This document shows positions 6,696 to 14,289 of a DNA stretch of 38,185 bases, one piece after another. Position 1 is the first letter of the stretch. Each line of letters starts with the position of its first letter. The stretch covers positions 1 through 38,185 of the forward strand of contig JAEUMG010000102.1 of assembly GCA_016793355.1 (NCBI GenBank), read 5' to 3'. The notes below the pieces were generated by a model. That model saw only the letters and a program-made list of their open reading frames with translations. It was not told where the DNA came from and searched no databases. This DNA is from Hyphomicrobiales bacterium. Its GTDB lineage: Bacteria; Pseudomonadota; Alphaproteobacteria; Rhizobiales; Aestuariivirgaceae. The translations under genes were made by a program, and so were the position numbers.

Positions 6696-8471
6696 TCATT
6701 CGAGGCCGGCCGCGCGCAAATCGGCGGTGAAGGCATCGAGCAGCCGATCGTCATTGAACGGCCGCGACTTGACCCATTCGGCGGCCGAGAATGAGGGATC
6801 GAGAAGGAGCACGCTTTCGGCGGCGCGGCGCGCCTCTTCCCTTTTGTGCTGCCGGTTGAGCGCAACCGCCAGGCCGATCCAGGCGCGCACGTATTTGGGA
6901 TGATGCTCCAGCACCTCGCGGTAAATGTGCTCGGCTTCCTCGTTGTTGCCGAGGGCCAGATGGGAAAGGCCCATATTGGAGGGGATCCAGGCCGGAGAAT
7001 GTGCGCTGAGCGACAGGGCCCGCATGTAGGCGCCGATCGCCGCGCGGTAATCGCCCATGAGGTCGAAGAGCGCACCCTGATAGCCGATGATCTCGGGACT
7101 CTGCGGTGCCACCTGCACCGCCTCCTGCATCTTCGCACGGGCCTCATCCCAGCGCTTGTGGAAGAATTCCAGAAACGCCTTGAGCGCCAGCACGTCGGCA
7201 TTGCGTGTCGCGGTGCGAGACGCCCGGTCGCAGAGCGCATTGGCGCGATCGAGGGAATCGCGCTCTTGCCTGCTCCAGCCCAGCCTGACCTCGTCCAAGT
7301 GGCAGAAAGCCAGGGCGACCAGCGCGCTCAGATATTCGGGGTCGAGGGCCAGGGCCTGCTCGTAGAAGTCCTTCGCCCGCTCGTGACCTTCGCGGGTGAA
7401 CTGCCGCTCGATGTCATGGGCGCGCTGGAACAGGTCCCAGGCCTTGCCCGACTTCGTGCCGCGGCGCACAAGCTGTGCCTGTTCGCCCTCCGTCAGAGCC
7501 AGTTGCAGGGCGGCCACGATTTCGCGCGAAATCTGGTCCTGGACGTCGAATGAGCTCTCGAGATCGCATTCATAGCGCTCCGCCCACATGGTGAGCCCGT
7601 CCGACGTCGATGTCAGCCGCGCCATGATGCGCAAATACGGTCCGCCGATCTGGATGGTGCCGGAAAGTATGTAATCGTGATTTCCGGCAACCGACGCGGT
7701 CGGATCGACGACAAGGATCGAATTGCTCAGACGCGACAGGATCAATTGCACTTCGCCGACGAGCGCATCGGCGAAAAGCTGGCTCCTCTCCGCCTGGTTG
7801 AGGCTGCGGAAAGGTTCAAGCCGGAGCGTCGGCTTCTTCAGGTGCTTGAGCAGGCGCGGCGGCGTCTTGAGGTCGGAGCGCGAGGTTTCCAGAAAGAGTT
7901 CATAGGCCGGCAGATAGGCCCGATAGACCTGAACGGGATCGTCGATGTTCTTGAGCTTTTTCCGCCCGAGATCCTGGACGCTCGCGCCTTCCACGCTGCT
8001 GCGGGAATCGGAGGTGAAAGTATAGAGAATGTCGCCCGGCCCGGCGAGCGACTGCAGGCGCGCCGCGACATTGATCGCATTGCCGAAATAGTCCTCCTCG
8101 ATGACGTAGACTTCGCCGGCCGCGATGCCGATTTTCCAGTGACCGCCTTTCTGCGCCGGTCCGGTCCGGTGGTGCCTGAGCAGGCGGGCCTGTGCCGCCA
8201 CGGCGGCCTGCAGGGCGCGGCCGAACTCGTCGAATGTCGCGAGAATGAAGTCGCCCGGTGTCTGCAGGACCTTGCCCGCATGTTTGGCGATGCTTTCGGC
8301 AACGATCCCGCGGGTCTCGCGCAGGACCGTGATGCTGCTTTGCACATCGCGGAAAACCAATTCACTATAGCCGACAAGATCCGCGGTCAGCACAACGAGG
8401 TTCAGGGGGATGCCGCTGCCGGGCCGGCCAACTTCACTGCCTGATTTCGTCTTGTCTGAATCCGGGGACAT
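6696..8471 (-). CDS. class III adenylate/guanylate cyclase with TolB-like and TPR regions
   Basis: 591 residues, no signal peptide or membrane helix. Residues about 22-165 are a class III cyclase domain: metal Asp31 in VVLTADLVGYSEL, Asp74 in TPGDFILATF, and Asn134/Arg138 in NAINVAARLQ at the transition-state positions, so catalysis looks possible. Residues about 215-340 resemble the TolB-like region found in rhizobial cyclase-TPR proteins (ADALVGEVQLILSRL, ILSGTIQIGG). From about 345 to 560 there are several TPR-like helical pairs (AKDFYEQALALDPEYLSAL, AEHIYREVLEHHPKYVRAW). It presumably makes cAMP or cGMP in response to a protein partner bound by the TPRs. I chose the ATG at 8471; a GTG at 8528 would overlap the divergent gene. 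It shares a short divergent promoter region with the YcaO gene. Confidence 0.88.
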   Translation of the reverse strand: MSPDSDKTKSGSEVGRPGSGIPLNLVVLTADLVGYSELVFRDVQSSITVLRETRGIVAESIAKHAGKVLQTPGDFILATFDEFGRALQAAVAAQARLLRHHRTGPAQKGGHWKIGIAAGEVYVIEEDYFGNAINVAARLQSLAGPGDILYTFTSDSRSSVEGASVQDLGRKKLKNIDDPVQVYRAYLPAYELFLETSRSDLKTPPRLLKHLKKPTLRLEPFRSLNQAERSQLFADALVGEVQLILSRLSNSILVVDPTASVAGNHDYILSGTIQIGGPYLRIMARLTSTSDGLTMWAERYECDLESSFDVQDQISREIVAALQLALTEGEQAQLVRRGTKSGKAWDLFQRAHDIERQFTREGHERAKDFYEQALALDPEYLSALVALAFCHLDEVRLGWSRQERDSLDRANALCDRASRTATRNADVLALKAFLEFFHKRWDEARAKMQEAVQVAPQSPEIIGYQGALFDLMGDYRAAIGAYMRALSLSAHSPAWIPSNMGLSHLALGNNEEAEHIYREVLEHHPKYVRAWIGLAVALNRQHKREEARRAAESVLLLDPSFSAAEWVKSRPFNDDRLLDAFTADLRAAGLE

Positions 8472-8494
8472 GTGTGTCCGGTGCCTTAGAAAAT

Positions 8495-8523
8495 AGTATA
8501 GCCCAGTGCCGGACCCCTGTCGC
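8495..8523 (-). promoter_or_regulatory. putative sigma-70 promoter for the cyclase gene
   Basis: On the minus strand GCGACA and TATACT are separated by exactly 17 bases, ending 23 bases before the cyclase ATG. The -10 matches the consensus at five of six positions, the -35 at four. Confidence 0.4.
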
Positions 8524-8557
8524 CCCACGGGCAGAAGCCACTCAAAATGTAACCACC

Positions 8558-9745
8558 ATGGCGGATGACGAATTTATCGCAAAACTGATGCACCTCGATG
8601 CGGGAGATGAATGCCCGATCCATGTGGCGGCCGCAATACTGAAACCCGACAGCCGGGGCAAGCGCAGGGTCGTCAGCGGACGCGGCATCAGCGCGGAAGA
8701 AGCCGAAAGGCGATGCATCGCCGAAGCGATCGAGCGGCATGCGGCGGTTTTCGATCCAGGTCATGGCCCAGTCTATGCCAGTCTTGATGAACTTGGGACA
8801 ACAGCCGCCGACCCGCGGGCGATCCTTTTGATCTCCGAAAGGCAGTTTGAATCGGCCGCGCAGTGGAATATCGCGGTGGAAGCCGATCACCGGCTTCCGG
8901 CACGTTTCGATCCGCATGCGCCGATCGGCTGGGTCGCGGCGCGTCATGCGACGACCGCCGAGTCCGTCTATGTGCCGGCGGCGCATGTCTTCCTTGGCTA
9001 TCCGGAAGCTTTATCGGAGGGATTTCCGATACCCGATTCAAGCGGGCTGGCGGCCGGGGAGAGCGCGTCGTCAGCCCTCGATCGGGCCCTCTTCGAGCTC
9101 ATCGAGCGCGATGCGGTTTCGATCTGGTGGTATGGCCGGGTCCAGTGCCCGGAATTGCAGATCGAAGCCAGGGCCGTTTCGTGGCAAGACGCATTCGAGG
9201 ATTGGATGCGCCGGGCGGATCGGCAATTCTGGCTCCTCGATCTCAGCCATGATCTCGGCGTGCCTGTGGTGGCGGCGATTTCCTGCAATGCGCAGGGCCG
9301 CGACCTCAGCTTCGGGTTCGCGGCGGGGGGCAGCCCGCCCGAAGCGGCGGCCTCGGCCATGGGCGAACTCGTCCAGTTCGACCTCAGCAAGCAGCTGCAG
9401 GGCGGACGGGACGCGCTCCATCCTTCGCATTTCCTCACCTGGTGCCGCACGGCTGCCGTCGGGGACCACCCGTTCCTGCGCCCCGGACCGTCGAGAGGGA
9501 GTTCGGTGATCGATCCCGAACCCGACCCCCGCGCGGCACTGACCGCGGCGGGACTCGACCCGCTGTTCCTCGCCTTGCCGGTTGAAGGCAGGGCTGCCCA
9601 TGTCGTGCGCGCGATCGTGCCGGAATTGCGGCCGATCTGGCCCCGATTTGCGCCGGGGAGGCTTTTTGACGTAACGTACGGGCTTGGACGGCACAGTCGC
9701 AAACTGACCGAATCGGACCTCAATCCGGTTCCGATTCTCTACTGA
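8558..9745 (+). CDS. YcaO-domain protein (orphan azoline/thioamide-type ATP-dependent enzyme)
   Basis: 395 residues, nearly all YcaO domain. The two ATP/Mg motifs are clear: GRGISAEEAERRCIAEAIER (residues 41-60) and SSGLAAGESASSALDRALFE (161-180) followed by LIERDA. YcaO enzymes activate a peptide amide with ATP to make thiazolines/oxazolines or thioamides, or act on macroamidines; other YcaO proteins have unknown roles. The C-terminus ends NPVPILY, reminiscent of but not equal to the Pro-rich tail of azoline-forming members. No E1-like/ocin-ThiF partner, TfuA partner, dehydrogenase or clear precursor peptide is encoded in the window. The following gene is a GNAT acetyltransferase 48 bases downstream. 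The frame is open back to a GTG at 8474; I chose ATG 8558 because conserved sequence starts soon after, but no strong Shine-Dalgarno supports it. Confidence 0.88.
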   Translation: MADDEFIAKLMHLDAGDECPIHVAAAILKPDSRGKRRVVSGRGISAEEAERRCIAEAIERHAAVFDPGHGPVYASLDELGTTAADPRAILLISERQFESAAQWNIAVEADHRLPARFDPHAPIGWVAARHATTAESVYVPAAHVFLGYPEALSEGFPIPDSSGLAAGESASSALDRALFELIERDAVSIWWYGRVQCPELQIEARAVSWQDAFEDWMRRADRQFWLLDLSHDLGVPVVAAISCNAQGRDLSFGFAAGGSPPEAAASAMGELVQFDLSKQLQGGRDALHPSHFLTWCRTAAVGDHPFLRPGPSRGSSVIDPEPDPRAALTAAGLDPLFLALPVEGRAAHVVRAIVPELRPIWPRFAPGRLFDVTYGLGRHSRKLTESDLNPVPILY

Positions 9746-9754
9746 TCCACCAGC

Positions 9755-9769
9755 GCCGCGGATCGCGGC
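9755..9769 (+). terminator. short GC hairpin between ycaO and the GNAT gene
   Basis: GCCGCG and CGCGGC pair around a GAT loop ten bases past the ycaO stop. There is no T-run behind it, so it may only be a partial terminator or an mRNA 3' stabiliser. Confidence 0.3.
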
Positions 9770-9793
9770 CGCACTTTCGATTGCCGAGGCAAT

Positions 9794-10414
9794 ATGGCTG
9801 CGAAATTCAGTCTGAGGCCCGCCACGCGCAAGGATGCCGTCGACCTCGCCATCCTCATGGACATGGCAAGCCGCGGCCTTGTGAACTGGGTCTGGAGCAC
9901 GATGGCGGAACCGGGTCAGTCCGCTCTCGAAGTCGGACGCGACAGGATACTCAACCGGGCCGATCTGCCGTCACATTTTTCGCGCTGGCGGGTGGCCGAG
10001 CATGACGGCGCGACCGCCGGGGGCTATGCCGGCTATGTCGTGCCTGATCCCTACGATCCCGGCGATGTCAGCGAACTGCCGGACGTCTATGGGCCGTTGC
10101 TGGAGCTGGAAGCGCTGGCAGCGGGGTCCTGGTTCCTGATGGCGATCGGGGTCTACCCGGAATTCCGGAGGGAAGGATTGGGCTCGATGTTACTTGAGTC
10201 AGCGATTGGCGAGGCGCGAGAGGCGGGGGTCGAGCGGATATCTCTCACCGTCAGCACAGCGAATGATGACGCGCTCCGGCTCTATCAGCGAAACGGCTTT
10301 CGAGAGATTGCACGGCGTGGAATAATTGTGTTCCCTAGTTCTGGAGAGTTCGGCGATTGGGTACTGTTGGGGCAAGCGGTTAGCGTGGGCACTTCGACAG
10401 TATTACACCGGTAA
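9794..10414 (+). CDS. GNAT-family N-acetyltransferase
   Basis: 206 residues. The acetyl-CoA-binding motif A is visible as MAIGVYPEFRREGLGSMLLESAI, with RREGLG as the pyrophosphate loop, and motif B as NDDALRLYQRNGFREIARR. Members of this family transfer an acetyl group to a primary amine of a small molecule, peptide or protein. The target is unknown. The position behind ycaO suggests, but does not prove, a joint role. The last about 15 residues after GDWVLLGQ (AVSVGTSTVLHR) look like read-through into AT-richer DNA rather than a normal GNAT tail, hinting that the native end was lost when the neighbouring cassette arrived. It converges on that cassette with 66 bases between stops. Confidence 0.88.
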   Translation: MAAKFSLRPATRKDAVDLAILMDMASRGLVNWVWSTMAEPGQSALEVGRDRILNRADLPSHFSRWRVAEHDGATAGGYAGYVVPDPYDPGDVSELPDVYGPLLELEALAAGSWFLMAIGVYPEFRREGLGSMLLESAIGEAREAGVERISLTVSTANDDALRLYQRNGFREIARRGIIVFPSSGEFGDWVLLGQAVSVGTSTVLHR

Positions 10415-10480
10415 CCGTACTCTGAAGTGTGAAAGCGCACGAACGTCACTGCTCTAGGTGACTATTGAAGCGCGATGTGT

Positions 10481-10759
10481 CTACTGAACTGTCAGCGGGA
10501 GTGCATTCGAATTGCCACCAGCAGCATCACGAACAATGACTGGATGGCTACCAGGATATCGAGTGATTTTTTCATCGATTTCCGCCTCCATTCTCTCGCT
10601 GCTTTCTGTGCTATCGATCCGGCGTGGCTTTACCTCGGTACCGTTGACCGTCACAACCACCTCACAGTTTTGGTCGAAGCGCGAACCGGTGAGTGTCATC
10701 GTGAAGCGATCATTCAGATCAACTGTATCGGGACTTATATCGTCCAGCTGGGCCGCCAT
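10481..10759 (-). CDS. small single-domain IPT/TIG-like Ig-fold protein
   Basis: 92 residues, no signal peptide. The order ISPDTVDLNDRFTMTLTG, CEVVVTVNGTEV, EAEIDEKI, HPVIVRDAAGGNSNALPLTV follows the beta-strand rhythm of IPT/TIG immunoglobulin-like domains (proline-led first strand, TLTGSRF, a V-x-VNG strand, and the final SNALPLTV strand). I chose ATG 10759 because GGGAGGT stands seven bases upstream; the frame is open to 10852. It is the last gene of the protease cassette, 4 bases after the preceding stop, with the Shine-Dalgarno overlapping that stop. Such domains usually sit in larger surface or binding proteins; a free-standing cytoplasmic copy beside a protease may be a binding partner or substrate adaptor. 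Function unknown. Confidence 0.78.
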   Translation of the reverse strand: MAAQLDDISPDTVDLNDRFTMTLTGSRFDQNCEVVVTVNGTEVKPRRIDSTESSERMEAEIDEKITRYPGSHPVIVRDAAGGNSNALPLTVQ

Positions 10760-10763
10760 CGAC

Positions 10764-11141
10764 TTACCTCCCGCAACCAAACAACACTGCGTCCGCAAGA
10801 TCCTCAAGTTGTTTGGTCTTGCGAGCGCCGACGGCTCCAAACTCGCGATCAATGTAAGTCTGCCAAGTTTCCTCTACCCCATTTACCAGCTTAGGATCTG
10901 GTGTCGGAATGGCAAGCCAAACCATTCGAGTGTCGTCATCAATGTCATTGTCAAAAACAAGATCGAACTCTACCTTTCGCTTTCTACCATTTTTCGCGTC
11001 TGGCTTCAGCAACCCGGTTAAGGTCGAAAGCAACTGTTTGCGATCGATCTCACCGCCATTTGCAGCCGCATTCTCCCAGGCAATCACTATTGCCTCCCCT
11101 ATCTCCTTGAGCGACTTGTTCTTGCCGATTTTGGAGCCCAT
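10764..11141 (-). CDS. protein of unknown family, middle gene of protease cassette
   Basis: 125 residues, soluble. ATG 11141 follows GAGGAGAG by four to six bases; this start is much better than the more upstream one at 11231 that would overlap the protease gene. The N-terminal half looks helical (SLKEIGEAIVIAWENAAANG, then RKQLLSTLTGLL). The middle has a basic turn (KNGRKRK), a beta strand EFDLVFDN, an acidic run DIDDD and MVWLAIPTPDP. The C-terminal half is helical and ends LADAVLFGCGR. The segment from the helix through VWLAIPTPDP faintly recalls nitrile-hydratase-like leader peptides of RiPP precursors, but the resemblance is weak and I would not assign it. It lies 11 bases after the protease stop. 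Confidence 0.8.
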   Translation of the reverse strand: MGSKIGKNKSLKEIGEAIVIAWENAAANGGEIDRKQLLSTLTGLLKPDAKNGRKRKVEFDLVFDNDIDDDTRMVWLAIPTPDPKLVNGVEETWQTYIDREFGAVGARKTKQLEDLADAVLFGCGR

Positions 11142-11152
11142 AAAACTCTCCT

Positions 11153-12091
11153 CTAAAAGAGGGCCAATGTAAATGTAGAGAGGTCGCGATCTACTGGCGT
11201 CTCTCCCTCCGGGGTTACTGGAAGATACCAACGTTCGATTGGGTTTGAGGGTATTCCTCCAAGGATGATACCAAGTAGCTTCCTATCCGCATCGACAACG
11301 GCCGCCCCTGAGTCGCCAACGCCACTGAAATTCACGAAGGATCCACCGTTGACCATGCGAACAAGATAGAGCGCGCTTGGATTCTGGTTGTCTAGGGCGC
11401 GCCAAACGAGTCCCTTGTCGCGACCAACCGTGAGCCCGCTATTTGCACCATACTTCATAACCCGCATTCCGGCTCTCGGCTGTCGGACTCCAGTTATCAG
11501 ACCCAGCGCGCGTAGCCGCCTTGGAGAGTGAATGGAGCTATTATTAATTGTTGCCACCGCAACGTCTGTCCACTTGCCTTGTGAGGGCACCGATGGCGCC
11601 CAGTACAAGTTCATGCAAGTTCCAAAACGTGGCGATTCAATCGCTGAGGTCGTCGAATTATACATCACGTGCTGACAACTCAGAGCGACCTCTTGGTAGG
11701 TAACACCTTCGAGACGAATGTTGCCGGTCAGCGCAATTGTTCCGAATTGCCTATACGCTACATTCTGGCACGCATCGCCGCCCCGAAGTCTTCCGGGGAA
11801 ACTAATGGCCTTGGCGCCTGAGGCGAACATTGTCGCTGGTCGCGGTTCGATGTTCGAGCGCCGGTAAACTATCTGGAGTGTTTCGTTGCCCGTGTAGATG
11901 GCTTCTCTAGTGGGCAAAGTATTGTTGGAGTTGCGAAGGTGAATTTCGCAATTCGCTATTTTGGACTCAAAATTGATGTCAACCGGGCCTATCCCAGATA
12001 CTTCAACTAGACCCTCTTCGGTCAGGCGTTGTTTGGCGCGCTGGAGTACTAGGGCCTGGATGAGGTCGAGGTCAGCTCTTGTCGTGTCCAT
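11153..12091 (-). CDS. trypsin-like serine protease, cytoplasmic type
   Basis: 312 residues without signal peptide. Residues about 95-280 carry a chymotrypsin-fold protease with a complete triad in the right order: His141 in LSCQHVMYN, Asp176 in WTDVAVATI, Ser261 in GVGDSGAAVVD. Preceding elements GGDACQN and FGTIAL are also typical of bacterial trypsin-like peptidases. The N-terminal about 90 residues (helix IQALVLQRAKQRLTEEGL, then VDINF and ETLQIVYRR) form an extra domain that I cannot name. The frame is open to a TTG at 12127; ATG 12091 was preferred. The base composition is lower in GC than the flanking core genes. It leads a three-gene operon. Signal-less trypsin-like proteases with small partners are known from predicted bacterial conflict systems; membership here is inferred. 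Confidence 0.87.
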   Translation of the reverse strand: MDTTRADLDLIQALVLQRAKQRLTEEGLVEVSGIGPVDINFESKIANCEIHLRNSNNTLPTREAIYTGNETLQIVYRRSNIEPRPATMFASGAKAISFPGRLRGGDACQNVAYRQFGTIALTGNIRLEGVTYQEVALSCQHVMYNSTTSAIESPRFGTCMNLYWAPSVPSQGKWTDVAVATINNSSIHSPRRLRALGLITGVRQPRAGMRVMKYGANSGLTVGRDKGLVWRALDNQNPSALYLVRMVNGGSFVNFSGVGDSGAAVVDADRKLLGIILGGIPSNPIERWYLPVTPEGETPVDRDLSTFTLALF

Positions 12092-12133
12092 GAAGCCAGA
12101 CGCCTCGATGCCAGTGCAAAGACCCAAAAATAA

Positions 12134-12163
12134 TAGGTTATCACTAGGTTATCCCTTGGTCAA
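12134..12163 (-). promoter_or_regulatory. putative promoter with 11-bp-phased direct repeats upstream of the protease cassette
   Basis: TAGGTTATC occurs twice, at 12134-12142 and 12145-12153, so the copies are spaced by 11 bp, one helical turn. On the minus strand TTGACC (12163-12158), a 17-base spacer and TAACCT (12140-12135) could form a promoter overlapping the repeats. The direct repeat is visible fact; regulator binding is inferred. Confidence 0.4.
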
Positions 12164-12217
12164 CGGTTTGCGCGGCCGTTACGACATGAGCTCAGGGCAC
12201 GAATGTGTCTCACCTAA

Positions 12218-12862
12218 CTATTTACTAGCGATCACTCTTTCCACCAGCGCCACTGCCTCCGGGCTGGCCCAGTCGGCGGGGCCGAGGAGGCGGCCGACTT
12301 CATTCCCCTGGCGGTCGATAAGGATGGTGGCGGGGAGGCCGACAGCCTTCATCGCATCAAGCGAGCGGGCTGTCGTATCGACATAGAGCTTGAGATTGGA
12401 CGCGCCGGTCTCGTCGAGGAATTTGCGGGCTGCCGGGGTGCCCTGGCGGTCGAGGCTCAGGGCGACGACTTCGAAATCGGGCGAGCCCAGTTTCTTCTGG
12501 AGCGCGTCGAGTTCGGGCATCTCTTTCCGGCAGGGGGCGCACCAGGTGGCCCAGAGATTGAGGAGAACAACGCGGCCTTTCCATTTGTCGAGGCTGGTAT
12601 CGGCGCCCGATTCGTCTTGGAAGACGATGTTGGTTATCGGCTCGCCGGCGGGCTTCACCACGAAAGCGGCCATCGGGCCCTTGGCCAATTCGCGCAGGGC
12701 GCCGGCCGGCTGGCCGGTTAGCGTCTCCTTGCGCGGCTCGCCGGCAATCAGGTAAACCCCCAGGGCACCGGCACACAAGATCGCCAAGCCGATCAGCCAG
12801 AAGCTGCGGTTACGGGGTGGCGTGTCTGCCGGCTCTGGTTCGTTCATGCTTTCAACCGACAT
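12218..12862 (-). CDS. tlpA: TlpA-family membrane-anchored thiol:disulfide oxidoreductase
   Basis: 214 residues. An N-terminal signal anchor (SFWLIGLAILCAGALGVYLIA, about residues 20-40) puts the C-terminal thioredoxin fold in the periplasm. The active site is LWATWCAPCRKEMPEL with the WCxPC pair, and the cis-Pro loop reads GLPATILID. TlpA-type proteins reduce cysteines of secreted proteins, for example during cytochrome c or cytochrome oxidase maturation. It is transcribed divergently from argH, with only 19 bases between start codons, an arrangement usual in rhizobia. The start may instead be the ATG at 12847; the Shine-Dalgarno is weak for both. Its stop marks the right edge of the AT-richer accessory region. 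Confidence 0.92.
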   Translation of the reverse strand: MSVESMNEPEPADTPPRNRSFWLIGLAILCAGALGVYLIAGEPRKETLTGQPAGALRELAKGPMAAFVVKPAGEPITNIVFQDESGADTSLDKWKGRVVLLNLWATWCAPCRKEMPELDALQKKLGSPDFEVVALSLDRQGTPAARKFLDETGASNLKLYVDTTARSLDAMKAVGLPATILIDRQGNEVGRLLGPADWASPEAVALVERVIASK

Positions 12863-12881
12863 TTTCCTGCCAGGACTTTAA

Positions 12882-14267
12882 ATGAGCAACAAGATGTGGG
12901 GCGGGCGCTTTGCCGCCAGCCCCGATGCGATCATGGAGGAGATCAACGCCTCAATCGGCTTCGATCAGAGGCTGGCCGCCCAGGATATCGCCGGTTCGAA
13001 AGCTCATGCCGCCATGCTCGCCAAGCAGGGTATCGTGTCAAAATCCGATGCGGCGGAAATGAGGCGAGGCCTCGATCTGGTGTTGAAGGAAATTGCCGCG
13101 GGCCGCCTCGCCTTCTCGCGCGCGCTCGAAGACATCCACATGAATGTCGAATCGCGGCTCAGGGAACTGATCGGCGAGCCCGCCGGACGGCTCCATACGG
13201 CACGCTCGCGCAACGACCAGATCGCCACCGACATGCGCCTGCATCTGCGCGAGACCGTCGATCATCTCGACGGCCAGCTGGCCGCATTGCAGAAGGCCTT
13301 GGCCGAGAAGGCACTCGAACATGCGGCGACCGTCATGCCGGGCTTCACGCATCTCCAGGCGGCGCAGCCGGTCACCTTCGGACACCACTGCCTCGCCTAT
13401 GTCGAGATGCTGGGGCGCGACCGCGGACGTTTCGCCGATGCGCGGCGGCGCCTCAATGAATCGCCGCTCGGCGCGGCGGCGCTTGCCGGCACGCCCTATC
13501 CGATCGATCGCGACATGACGGCGAAGGAACTGGGCTTCGACAGGCCGATGCGCAATTCGCTCGATGCGGTTTCGGCGCGCGATTTCGTCGCCGAGGTGCT
13601 TGCGGCTGCCGCGATCTGCGCCACGCATCTCTCAAGGCTCGCCGAAGAGATCGTGCTGTGGTGCACGGCTCAGTTCCAGTTCGTGACCCTGACCGACAAG
13701 TTCACCACCGGCTCGTCGATCATGCCGCAGAAGCGCAATCCCGATGCCGCCGAACTCGTGCGCGCCAAACCCGGCCGCATCATCGGCGCCCTGACCGCCC
13801 TTCTGGTCGTGTTGAAGGGACTCCCGCTCGCCTATTCCAAGGACATGCAGGAAGACAAGGAGCCGGCCTTCGACGCTCTCGACAACCTGTCGCTGGCGCT
13901 CGCGGCGATGACCGGCATGGTCCATGACATGCGGCCCAATGCGGACGTGCTGCGCAAGGCGGCGGCGAAGGGCTACACGACCGCGACCGATCTTGCCGAC
14001 TGGCTGGTGCGCGAGCTGGGACTGCCGTTCCGCGAGGCGCATCATGTGACGGGCCGGCTGGTCTCGCTTGCGGAGGGCAAGGGCGGCGATCTTTCCGAAT
14101 TGACGCTCGCCGAGATGCAGGCGGTGCATCGCAAGATCACCGCTGGCGTATTCAAGGTGCTGACGGTCGATGCTTCGGTGGCCGCCCGCAAGAGCTTCGG
14201 CGGCACCGCGCCCGCCAATGTCAGGCGTGAGGCCAGGCGCTGGCTGAAGCTCTTGGACAGAGGCTGA
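12882..14267 (+). CDS. argH: argininosuccinate lyase
   Basis: 461 residues, full length for the family. It performs the last step of arginine synthesis, splitting argininosuccinate into arginine and fumarate in the cytosol. The superfamily signature [12 protein letters not shown] begins near residue 277 and carries the catalytic Ser. The substrate-binding segments [13 protein letters not shown] and [15 protein letters not shown] are also complete. The N-terminus [21 protein letters not shown] is the standard ArgH start. It is first in the plus-strand run argH-lptM-lysA-TIGR02302, which joins arginine and lysine synthesis genes. Confidence 0.98.
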   Translation: MSNKMWGGRFAASPDAIMEEINASIGFDQRLAAQDIAGSKAHAAMLAKQGIVSKSDAAEMRRGLDLVLKEIAAGRLAFSRALEDIHMNVESRLRELIGEPAGRLHTARSRNDQIATDMRLHLRETVDHLDGQLAALQKALAEKALEHAATVMPGFTHLQAAQPVTFGHHCLAYVEMLGRDRGRFADARRRLNESPLGAAALAGTPYPIDRDMTAKELGFDRPMRNSLDAVSARDFVAEVLAAAAICATHLSRLAEEIVLWCTAQFQFVTLTDKFTTGSSIMPQKRNPDAAELVRAKPGRIIGALTALLVVLKGLPLAYSKDMQEDKEPAFDALDNLSLALAAMTGMVHDMRPNADVLRKAAAKGYTTATDLADWLVRELGLPFREAHHVTGRLVSLAEGKGGDLSELTLAEMQAVHRKITAGVFKVLTVDASVAARKSFGGTAPANVRREARRWLKLLDRG

Positions 14268-14289
14268 GGGTTCCGGTACAAGATTGGCC

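Noticed and set aside
10437-12222. Imperfect direct repeats GCACGAAcGT...ACTATT (10437-10466) and GCACGAAtGT...ACTATT (12197-12222) flanking the protease cassette
   Set aside because: Only about 9 of 10 bases match in the first block and the spacing to ACTATT differs (14 versus 10 bases). This is too weak to call attachment sites or target duplications; no integrase or transposase is present.
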